From Planctomycetota bacterium (lineage in GTDB: Bacteria > Planctomycetota > Brocadiia > SM23-32), in assembly GCA_030604585.1 (NCBI GenBank), contig JAUVVP010000215.1, forward strand, positions 1-5,116: a DNA stretch of 5,116 nucleotides, written 5' to 3'. The position numbers were made by a program, and so were the translations under genes. This document shows, piece after piece, positions 1 through 5,116 of this stretch. The stretch's first letter is position 1; each line of letters opens with the position of its first letter. The notes beneath the pieces are model-generated. The model searched no databases, was not told where the DNA came from, and saw only the letters and a program-made list of their open reading frames with translations.

Positions 1-75
1 CAGAGGTCCGGAGGCGGGCAAGCGGCGTCGCGGCGAGGGTCCCCGCCGAGCAGTTCGGCACAGAAAGGGGGGACT

Positions 76-150
76 TGGTAGCGGCGGAGGGATTTGAACC
101 CCCGACCCGAGGCTTATGAATCCCCTGCTCTACCCCTGAGCTACGCCGCC
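76..150 (-). tRNA. tRNA-Met (anticodon CAU), CCA end encoded
   Basis: Read on the minus strand, the segment folds as a complete cloverleaf. It has a 7-bp acceptor stem (GGCGGCG with CGCCGCT, the first pair a G-U wobble), a 4-bp D stem (GCTC/GAGC), and an anticodon loop TTCATAA giving anticodon CAU. The T arm is GGGGG-TTCAAAT-CCCTC, followed by discriminator A and an encoded CCA. The G1-U72 pair and the absence of three G-C pairs next to the anticodon loop argue against initiator tRNA. Elongator Met fits best, with the GGC..G-TAGCTCAG start and A73. The CAU anticodon is also used by tRNA-Ile2, where lysidine modifies C34, and this cannot be fully excluded by eye. The anticodon stem has an apparent A31-G39 mismatch at its loop end. 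A promoter lies just upstream at 162-191. Confidence 0.93.
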
Positions 151-161
151 ACCGGAAGCAG

Positions 162-191
162 ATGCTAACCCCGTCGGGGCTCGGCTGTCAA
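162..191 (-). promoter_or_regulatory. sigma70-type promoter of the tRNA-Met gene
   Basis: On the minus strand a perfect -35 box TTGACA (186-191) is followed after 18 bases by TAGCAT (162-167), which matches TATAAT at four of six positions. The expected start point falls only a few bases before the mature tRNA 5' end at 150, which suits a tRNA gene. The promoter sits in the 55-base gap after the stop codon of the eRF1-like gene, so the tRNA can be expressed independently of that gene. Confidence 0.68.
167..181 (-). other. GC-rich hairpin in the promoter spacer, 3' of the eRF1-like gene
   Basis: The minus strand reads AGCCCC-GAC-GGGGTT, a 6-bp stem (four G-C pairs, one G-U, one A-U) with a 3-base loop. 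It lies 25 bases after the stop codon of the eRF1-like gene and between the -35 and -10 boxes of the tRNA promoter. It could help end the upstream transcript, but no U-tract follows, so an intrinsic terminator is not claimed. Confidence 0.35.
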
Positions 192-205
192 GACGCCTGG
201 CAGCT

Positions 206-634
206 TCAGACAACGGGCCGAGGCAGGCCGAAGAACTTGCGCACCCGCGCGGCCATCTGCGCCTCTGTCATCTTCTCGGCGCTTTCGACGGCCTGGATGC
301 GGCCGTCGAAGTCCTTGTGCCTCTGGAGCCTCTTCAGCAGTTCCTTTTTGGCCTGTCCGGGACCGAAGATGTAGACGTTCTCGGCCTTGCGGACGGCCCT
401 GAAGATCTTCTCGTAGAACTGCCTCGCCTGCCGCCGGCGCTTGTCCTCCACGTTGGCGTGTGGCGCTACGCCGCCGTAGACGCCGGTCCTTCCGGACACA
501 ACGCGGTCGGTCTTCTCACGTCCTTCCGCGTAGTCGGCCTGCGCATGCTGCAGGTCGCTCTCGCCGTCCTCGTCCATCCAGATAAGGTGAGCCTGCTTGT
601 GATCCAGCCATATTCCCAGATACGGCTTTCTCAT
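206..634 (-). CDS. Small eRF1-domain-3-like protein (bacterial release-factor-like / host-attachment-protein-like family)
   Basis: A 142-residue soluble protein with no signal peptide or membrane segment. The N-terminus GIWLDHKQAHLI (residues 7-18) is a short beta-hairpin of the type seen in bacterial relatives of archaeo-eukaryotic release factor 1. The signature YIFGPGQAKKEL (88-99) matches the strand-loop-helix of eRF1 domain 3, and KMTEAQMAARVRKFF (121-135) is the conserved C-terminal helix. Residues 20-65 are polar and probably flexible. The GGQ domain of true release factors is absent, so it is not expected to release peptides. A role in ribosome binding or rescue is only an inference from fold. 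The ATG start at 634 follows AAAGGCGGGG and begins exactly at the family-like N-terminus. The gene is monocistronic with its own strong promoter at 686-714. Family recognition is moderate; function is unknown. Confidence 0.85.
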   Translation of the reverse strand: MRKPYLGIWLDHKQAHLIWMDEDGESDLQHAQADYAEGREKTDRVVSGRTGVYGGVAPHANVEDKRRRQARQFYEKIFRAVRKAENVYIFGPGQAKKELLKRLQRHKDFDGRIQAVESAEKMTEAQMAARVRKFFGLPRPVV

Positions 635-685
635 CTCTGACCCCGCCTTTCTCAGCAGCGGACCTTGGCCTCGCGTCGCCGGTAC

Positions 686-714
686 ATCCTAAGAGGTCCA
701 CGCAATGGTGTCAA
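686..714 (-). promoter_or_regulatory. Near-consensus sigma70 promoter for the eRF1-like gene
   Basis: On the minus strand, a perfect -35 TTGACA (709-714), a 17-base spacer and -10 TAGGAT (686-691, four of six matches) are seen. The predicted start is near 678-680, giving a leader of about 45 bases before the ATG at 634. The local sequence is less GC-rich than the flanking genes. It is the best promoter in the window. Confidence 0.75.
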
Positions 715-772
715 GATCGTAGGACGCAGCATGGGAACACAGCGTGGGAGGCGTGACCGGTCGCGACTGTAG

Positions 773-840
773 GGGTCCGTCCGGCTTGGCGCTGAGGGGC
801 ACGCACGGCCCGCGCGGGCGCAGCAGATCAGGGCGGACCC
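773..840. repeat. Inverted repeat just downstream of the kinase gene, enclosing a GC palindrome
   Basis: The arms at 773-782 (gggtccgtcc) and 831-840 (gggcggaccc) are complementary at nine of ten positions, starting four bases after the kinase stop codon. Between them lies the perfect 12-base palindrome GCCCGCGCGGGC (808-819). In the kinase transcript this could form a long stem that protects the 3' end or slows polymerase. There is no following U-tract, so a classical Rho-independent terminator is not supported. Confidence 0.45.
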
Positions 841-843
841 GGC

Positions 844-3003
844 CTAACCGGACATCGCGAGGGACAGGACAATGCCGGCCACGATGATGATGGCGGCCAC
901 GATGGCAAGCAGGATGAGGGCGAGGGCTCTGGTGGGAGATGCGGCGGTCCGGCCGCCTTCCTGGAGGGCGACCACCTTCGCCTCCTCCAGCCTGACGACG
1001 GTCCCGCTGGCAAGCGCCTCGCGCGTGGCGTTGGCGATGTGCTCCAGCAGCTTCGGGCGGCGCTTATCGTCCTCCGGCAGCATGCCGGCCGCCGTGGCCC
1101 AATGCCGAGCCGCATCGCTGAAGCGGCCCTCGTCGAAGGCCCTCTTGCCCTCACTGAGGGCGCTCTTGAGCAGAGCGGCCTTTTCCCTGCGCCCTATCTC
1201 GGCCGCCAACTCCTTCACGCGCGGGTTCTCCGGCATGGTGGTCATGGCAAACTGGAGCGCCTGGCGGGCCTCGCCGAGCTGGTCGCTTTCGAGGTACTTC
1301 TCCACCTCGGCCACCTCGTAATCGACCATCTGTTCGGTCTCACGACTGGACTGGAGCTGCCGACGGGCCTCTTCGAGGCCGGGGCAGTCGGCCCACGTGC
1401 TCGCCACGCCTTGGAGCAGCTCGTCGGCCTGGCCGTAGCTCCGCCGCTGGAGCAGGTCGGCAAGGCCCGCCAGCTTCGCCTTCGCCTCCTCCATCCGAGA
1501 CTTGACTTCCGCGAGCAGGGCTCCCACGCCGTGGGCCTCCGCAAGGTCGGCCGGCACGGACTGAAGGACTTCCAGGGACTGGTTGAGCCTGGCTGCCCGG
1601 GCCAGTTCCCTGCCCTCCTGCACCTTGTCCCGGTAGTAGGTGTGGCGCTGCTCCCCATAGCTGGCGATGAGGCGTTCGGCCTTCTCGCGGGCGCGGCCAA
1701 AGACCTTGCCCTTAACCTCCAGGACGTGCTCGAGCTCGGCGACGGCCTCCTCGTAGCGGTGTCGCGCGGCCAGGTGCCGGGCCTGCTCTTCGGTCTTGCT
1801 GATCCTGACGGAGGTGCGCTGGCGCATCTGGCTCAGGCTGGTGCCGCACTGCATGCAGATGTCCACGTCTATGCGGTTCTCAGCGTCGCAGTTGGGGCAG
1901 ACATCGAAGAGCTCGGAGAGGTCCGCCCCGCAGTGCAGACACGCCTTCTGCGTCACGGGGTTCTCTTTCTTACAGTTGGGGCAGACCTCGTGGGCGCGGG
2001 TTATCTCCTGGCGGAAGGCCCGGAGGGCCTCCAGCAGCTCCTGAGCGCTCTGGTAGCGACGGTCGGGGCTGGCCTCCAGACAGGTCAGCACGATCCTGTC
2101 CAGGCGGGGGTCCACCTCGGGGTTCATCAAGCTGGGCGGGTCGGGCGGGAGGCGGTCGGGGATCATGTCGGTCAGAGCCCTGTACATCACGGCCCCCAGC
2201 GAGAAGATGTCGCTGCGCTCGTCGGTGCGCCTGATGTCGATCTCCTGTTCGGGCGGCATGTAGCCGCGGGTGCCCATCACCTTCTTCTTGCCGCCGGCCT
2301 GGGCCCCTGCCTCGGCGATCAGGCCGGCCACGCCGAAGTCGGCTATCTTCACCATGCCCTGGTCGTTCAGCATGATGTTAGCCAGCTTGATGTCGCGATG
2401 GATGATGCCCTTGGAGTGGGCGTAGCTGAGGGCTTCGGCGCACTGCTCCATCATGGCGAGAAAGAACTCTTCGCCCACCTCGCCGGCCGTCACAAGCTCG
2501 CCCAGGGTGGTGCCCTCGATGTACTCCATTGCGAAGAAGTAAGTGTCCCCCTCGCGGCCACGGTCTATGATGCTGACCACGTTCGGATGGTTCAGGGAGG
2601 CAAGCAGGTCGGTCTCGCTGTCGAACTGCCGGACGAAGGACTGCTTGCGGGCGAACTCTATCGGCAAGATCTTCAACGCCACCGTCCGGCCCAGTGAGAT
2701 CTGGGTGGCCTTGTAGACCACGGCCATCGCGCCGGCCCCGACCATCTCTTCGATGCGGAAGCCGCCGAGCACATCGCCTTTCTTGATCTCACCGTACTCG
2801 GCCCGCGCCTTGCCGCTGCGGAAGCCGTCGGTGCCCCACCCCGTGGTCGTCTTCGGCCTGGCCTCGGCTGCGCCGCCTCCCTTGCCCTTCCGGCGCGTCA
2901 CCTGCATTGTCTTGTTGCACAGGGGACACTCGACGCGGCCCTCGCCCATCTCTTCGACCCACTCGAACTTGCCGTCGCAGTAAGGGCACTTCAGGGCAGG
3001 CAT
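844..3003 (-). CDS. Membrane-anchored Hanks-type Ser/Thr protein kinase with zinc ribbons and TPR-like repeats
   Basis: A 719-residue protein kinase (PknB/STPK family) that would transfer phosphate from ATP to Ser/Thr. Order: an N-terminal zinc ribbon (Cys 6, 9, 26, 29); a Gly-rich/charged linker (37-72); the kinase domain (about 82-330); two further zinc ribbons (Cys 341, 344, 355, 358 and 369, 372, 383, 386); alpha-helical TPR-like repeats (about 403-665); one hydrophobic segment (about 693-717); and two or three terminal residues. The catalytic set is complete: P-loop GAGAMAVVY (89-97), VALK Lys111, helix-C Glu130, HRD 202-204 with Lys206 and Asn209, DFG 222-224, PPE 250-252 and Asp265. 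The third P-loop glycine is Ala94, which is tolerated in this family. With the anchor at the extreme C-terminus, nearly the whole protein should face the cytoplasm, unlike PknB with its external PASTA domains. The ATG start at 3003 follows GGGGA at good spacing, and the first Cys pair follows directly. It has its own promoter at 3090-3118. Substrates cannot be told from sequence. Confidence 0.96.
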   Translation of the reverse strand: MPALKCPYCDGKFEWVEEMGEGRVECPLCNKTMQVTRRKGKGGGAAEARPKTTTGWGTDGFRSGKARAEYGEIKKGDVLGGFRIEEMVGAGAMAVVYKATQISLGRTVALKILPIEFARKQSFVRQFDSETDLLASLNHPNVVSIIDRGREGDTYFFAMEYIEGTTLGELVTAGEVGEEFFLAMMEQCAEALSYAHSKGIIHRDIKLANIMLNDQGMVKIADFGVAGLIAEAGAQAGGKKKVMGTRGYMPPEQEIDIRRTDERSDIFSLGAVMYRALTDMIPDRLPPDPPSLMNPEVDPRLDRIVLTCLEASPDRRYQSAQELLEALRAFRQEITRAHEVCPNCKKENPVTQKACLHCGADLSELFDVCPNCDAENRIDVDICMQCGTSLSQMRQRTSVRISKTEEQARHLAARHRYEEAVAELEHVLEVKGKVFGRAREKAERLIASYGEQRHTYYRDKVQEGRELARAARLNQSLEVLQSVPADLAEAHGVGALLAEVKSRMEEAKAKLAGLADLLQRRSYGQADELLQGVASTWADCPGLEEARRQLQSSRETEQMVDYEVAEVEKYLESDQLGEARQALQFAMTTMPENPRVKELAAEIGRREKAALLKSALSEGKRAFDEGRFSDAARHWATAAGMLPEDDKRRPKLLEHIANATREALASGTVVRLEEAKVVALQEGGRTAASPTRALALILLAIVAAIIIVAGIVLSLAMSG

Positions 3004-3089
3004 GTCGTTCCCCGTTTTGCCGTGCCGGTTGAATGGAGGGCTGCCCGACGCCCGGCCTCAGCAGCATACTACCAGAAGGCGCGAGAGGG

Positions 3090-3118
3090 ATTCTACTTCA
3101 ACCCCTCCCCGCGTTCAA
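3090..3118 (-). promoter_or_regulatory. sigma70-type promoter for the kinase gene
   Basis: On the minus strand TTGAAC (3113-3118, four of six -35 matches) is followed after 17 bases by TAGAAT (3090-3095, five of six -10 matches). The predicted start is near 3082-3084, giving a leader of about 80 bases before the kinase ATG. It lies in the only non-coding gap between the glycosylase stop and the kinase start, which suggests the kinase is uncoupled from the methyltransferase-glycosylase operon. Confidence 0.6.
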
Positions 3119-3155
3119 GTTCTCGAACCCCTCGACGGGCAGGCACGCGGGACCG

Positions 3156-3827
3156 TCAGAGGTCCTCGTCTCCCACCGGGTCGCCCAGCACGGGGTGCAG
3201 CGGACACGCGCCGCAGAGCGGCGTAGTCCGGCAGTAGCGCTTGCCGACCTCCACGAGCTGCGCGTGGTAGTCCTTGAAGAGTTCCACGTCGTCGGCCAGG
3301 TTGGACTCGAACAGCTCCTTCAGGTCCGAGTAGCCGCATGCGCCGTCGAGCAGTCCGTGCCGCACCACCACTCGCTTGGTGTAGGTGTCCACAACGAAGG
3401 TGGGCCGTGACAACGCGTAGAGCAGGATGCAGTCGGCGGTCTCCGGGCCGATGCCGCTCAGCCCGAGCAGCTCCTGGCGCAACTCGTCGGTCGAGAGCGG
3501 CTCCAGCACCGCCAGGTCCCCGCCCGTCCGCTCCACCAGCCAGCCGACGAGCCGCAGCAGACGGGCGGCCTTCTGCCGGTAATAGCCTGCGGGCCGAATG
3601 AGCGATTCCAGGCTCTCACGGTCCATGCCCGCCAGGAGCCCGGGGGCCATCAAGCCGGCCTCCTTCAGGGCGGCGATGGCCCGCTCGGCGTTCGCCCAGC
3701 TCGTCCGCTGCGTCAGTACGGTGCCGACTATCACCTCGAAAGGCGTGTCGGCAGGCCACCAGTTACGGTGCCCGAACGCCTGCCGCAGCGCGCGGTAGGT
3801 CTCCAGCAGCAACGCATTGAGTTCCAT
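3156..3827 (-). CDS. Endonuclease III-related HhH-GPD DNA glycosylase (COG2231/MagIII-like)
   Basis: A 223-residue base-excision repair protein expected to cut damaged bases from DNA. The early motif NWWPADTPFEVIVGTVLTQ (22-40) and LIRPAGYYRQKA (76-87) are typical of the endonuclease III-related group that includes Helicobacter 3-methyladenine glycosylase MagIII. The helix-hairpin-helix is LSGIGPETAD (123-132) and the catalytic Asp is in VVDTYT (Asp147). The Lys that gives EndoIII its AP-lyase activity is Glu129 here, so a monofunctional glycosylase is likely. The C-terminus has Cys199, 205 and 208 but no fourth Cys, so a normal [4Fe-4S] cluster is doubtful. The ATG at 3827 is chosen because conserved sequence begins there. 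An in-frame GTG at 3950 would add 41 low-similarity residues and overlap the methyltransferase gene by 83 bases. No strong Shine-Dalgarno is visible; with a 40-base gap after the preceding gene, translational coupling is plausible. The substrate (alkylated purine or other) is not determined. Confidence 0.9.
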   Translation of the reverse strand: MELNALLLETYRALRQAFGHRNWWPADTPFEVIVGTVLTQRTSWANAERAIAALKEAGLMAPGLLAGMDRESLESLIRPAGYYRQKAARLLRLVGWLVERTGGDLAVLEPLSTDELRQELLGLSGIGPETADCILLYALSRPTFVVDTYTKRVVVRHGLLDGACGYSDLKELFESNLADDVELFKDYHAQLVEVGKRYCRTTPLCGACPLHPVLGDPVGDEDL

Positions 3828-3867
3828 GGCGTCAACAGGGGCCGCCGCGAGCGGCAGCCGCCATCCC

Positions 3868-4923
3868 TCACAGCGGCTTCTCAATAGTGTAGATGGTCCA
3901 GGCCTTGCCTTTCCAACTGCAGGCCAACTGCTTGACCTTGACGCTCCCACCCACGCGCTTCAGGGCGCCCTTGAACAGGGGGCTCCTTAGCATCAGCCAG
4001 ACCATCCGACCCCCGTACTGGAGCACCCGGAGCGACTCGGCCAGCAGCCTGCCGAACTTATCCCTCCGCCAGGGGCGTCCGCTCACGGGATTGCTCTGGG
4101 GGGGACTGGCAACGATCCGCGTGAAGCACATGCTGCGGAACGGCAGCGCGAAGGCGTCCCACTGCCCGAAGAGGACCGGCGCGCGCGCCGCTTCGGCGTT
4201 GCCGGTCGCCCATCCGAGCCGCTTCGGGTTGATCTCGCCGGCCGCGATCCGGGCGGGCGGCCCCGCCAGGGCCCGTTCGATGGGAATGGTCCCCCCGCCG
4301 CAGAAGGGGTCCAGGAAGACGCCGTCCTGCTCGGGCCGGGCCAGCCGGACCATTGCGGCGGCCAGGGCCGGGTCGGTCTCACCGGGGCTACGGTAGCGCC
4401 TGTAGGGCCGCTCCGACAGCGGCACCGGCGTCAGCCGTCCCATCAGCCTGCACCAGTCCTCATGGATGTCAACGCGCAGCTCGAGCGGGCGCGGGTCCAG
4501 GGTCACCTTTCGCCCGGTCGCGCTCAAGAGCACGTCGGCGGCCAGCTCTTCCACGTCTGCGTAGGTGAAGGTGTGGTCGCCCTTGCGCCGCACGCTGACC
4601 GAGATGTCGCCGTCCGGCGCGCCCTGGAGTTGGCGCCAATGCTCCTCCCACAGGTCCACGGGCAAGAGACGAAGCCGCGAGGCCAACACTCTCAGCTCGG
4701 GCACGGTGCGGCCGATGCGGACTCGATCGAACTCAAGGAACAGGTTGCCGGCAACCCGCAACTCCTTCAGCAGGACCGCGTCGCCGTCGAACGCAAAGGC
4801 CACCTCGCACCAGTTCCTCTCGGCTTGCGCCCCCAGGCGGTCCTTCACCTCAGCCGCAAGCACCGCCTCCAGGCCGTAAAGGCACGTAGCGACGTAAGTC
4901 ACCGGTGTTCTTTCCGTGTCCAT
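3868..4923 (-). CDS. THUMP-domain SAM-dependent RNA methyltransferase (RlmL/TrmN/Trm14-like)
   Basis: A 351-residue class I methyltransferase expected to methylate a guanine N2 in tRNA or 23S rRNA. The N-terminus YVATCLYGLEAVLAAEV (10-26) is the typical entry to this family, followed by a THUMP RNA-binding region (about 50-165) and the conserved linker RPYRRYRSPGETDPALAAAM (172-191). The SAM site motif I is LDPFCGGGT (204-212), with the acidic post-I strand GEINPKRLGWATGNAEAA (229-246). Length is close to single-domain TrmN/Trm14 enzymes (tRNA m2G6) and far below E. coli RlmKL, so a tRNA substrate is favoured, but only by length. Motif IV, normally N/D-PP-Y/F, reads VASPPQ (271-276), an unusual change in the catalytic loop. 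The ATG at 4923 is preferred over an upstream in-frame TTG at 4998, which would add 25 residues without family resemblance and overlap the upstream gene by 26 bases. A GGGGAA lies about 12 bases upstream. The gene probably shares an operon with the glycosylase 40 bases downstream. Confidence 0.9.
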   Translation of the reverse strand: MDTERTPVTYVATCLYGLEAVLAAEVKDRLGAQAERNWCEVAFAFDGDAVLLKELRVAGNLFLEFDRVRIGRTVPELRVLASRLRLLPVDLWEEHWRQLQGAPDGDISVSVRRKGDHTFTYADVEELAADVLLSATGRKVTLDPRPLELRVDIHEDWCRLMGRLTPVPLSERPYRRYRSPGETDPALAAAMVRLARPEQDGVFLDPFCGGGTIPIERALAGPPARIAAGEINPKRLGWATGNAEAARAPVLFGQWDAFALPFRSMCFTRIVASPPQSNPVSGRPWRRDKFGRLLAESLRVLQYGGRMVWLMLRSPLFKGALKRVGGSVKVKQLACSWKGKAWTIYTIEKPL

Positions 4924-4972
4924 ATGGGTCAGGTTCCCCGCCGGGATGCATTGGACGTTCGGCCCGAGCCAC

Positions 4973-5116
4973 TCAGGTGACCCAGGTGAGGGGGTCAACG
5001 GCCCATCCCTCGATGAGCGTGTCGCAGCCGACCGTCTGCGTCTCGCATTCGGTCAGGCCGAGCGCCTGCTCGAGCTCTCTGGCGCCCTCTCCGGCGACGG
5101 GCGTTGTAGCTCGCGC
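4973..5116 (-). CDS. C-terminal fragment of an unrecognised protein, cut by the window edge
   Basis: The minus strand is open from the window edge for 47 codons to a TGA at 4973-4975. The peptide looks like real coding sequence: an amphipathic stretch GARELEQALGLTECETQ, then VGCDTLIEGWAVDPLTWVT at the C-terminus, with two Cys and no low-complexity bias. No family is recognised. It ends 49 bases before the methyltransferase ATG, on the same strand, so it is likely the upstream member of the same operon; the operon promoter lies outside the window. Confidence 0.6.
   Translation of the reverse strand, partial: ARATTPVAGEGARELEQALGLTECETQTVGCDTLIEGWAVDPLTWVT

Noticed and set aside
45..59. GCCGA-5-TCGGC hairpin 3' of the tRNA as a terminator
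   Set aside because: The stem is only 5 bp and has no U-tract after it; in sequence of this GC content such stems occur by chance. The first 75 bases hold no other supported feature.
317..640. A 107-codon plus-strand frame opposite the eRF1-like gene
   Set aside because: It mirrors the eRF1-like gene exactly, and the minus-strand protein carries recognisable motifs, a ribosome site and a promoter.
755..767. Overlapping short palindromes GACCGGTC and GTCGCGAC as an operator
   Set aside because: They are over 40 bases upstream of the -35 box of the eRF1-like gene, short, and self-complementary GC words are common here; no spaced dyad is evident.
1039..2697. A 552-codon open frame on the plus strand
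   Set aside because: It lies wholly antisense to the kinase gene, whose catalytic motifs are unmistakable. Its peptide is rich in Leu, Gly, Ala, Val and His with no domain, as expected from the reverse complement of a high-GC gene.
3828..3950. N-terminal extension of the glycosylase from a GTG at 3950
   Set aside because: The added 41 residues resemble no family member and overlap the methyltransferase coding region by 83 bases; the ATG at 3827 fits the family start.
4924..4998. N-terminal extension of the methyltransferase from a TTG at 4998
   Set aside because: The added 25 residues are Pro/Gly-rich, lack family similarity and overlap the end of the upstream gene; the ATG at 4923 fits the family start.
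1..5116. CRISPR array, insertion sequence, phage or toxin-antitoxin module
   Set aside because: No regularly spaced direct repeats, transposase, integrase or terminal inverted repeats were seen; although a tRNA is present, no duplicated 3' end indicating an attachment site was found inside the window.

Overview
The window is a high-GC bacterial segment in which every supported gene lies on the minus strand, so transcription runs from the right edge to the left. The main gene is a large Hanks-type Ser/Thr kinase with zinc ribbons, TPR-like helical repeats and a C-terminal membrane anchor. Next to it is a short eRF1-domain-3-like protein. This combination, with the base composition, suggests an environmental planctomycete or a relative. 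That assignment is inference; no taxonomic marker is present.

Right to left: (1) the C-terminal 47 codons of an unrecognised gene cut by the window edge (4973-5116). (2) A THUMP-domain class I SAM-dependent RNA methyltransferase of the RlmL/TrmN/Trm14 type (3868-4923). (3) An endonuclease III-related HhH-GPD DNA glycosylase of the COG2231/MagIII type (3156-3827). These three are 49 and 40 bases apart with no visible promoter between them, so they look like one operon. (4) A 152-base gap with a sigma70-type promoter, then the 719-residue kinase (844-3003). (5) A 209-base gap with a long inverted repeat and a near-consensus promoter, then the eRF1-like gene (206-634). (6) A 55-base gap with a third promoter, then tRNA-Met(CAU) with an encoded CCA end (76-150).

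Three genes in succession (kinase, eRF1-like protein, tRNA) therefore each appear to have their own sigma70-type promoter, with 17-, 17- and 18-base spacers. The methyltransferase and glycosylase seem to depend on read-through from upstream. Several genes touch RNA or translation (tRNA, RNA methyltransferase, eRF1-like protein), but nothing in the sequence ties them into one pathway. Most of the window is ordinary chromosomal housekeeping. The points worth checking are departures from family motifs: SPPQ in place of the NPPY-type motif in the methyltransferase, and a three-cysteine remnant of the iron-sulphur site in the glycosylase. The other two are the kinase architecture and the small eRF1-like protein with its strong private promoter. 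No mobile element, CRISPR array or phage gene is visible.
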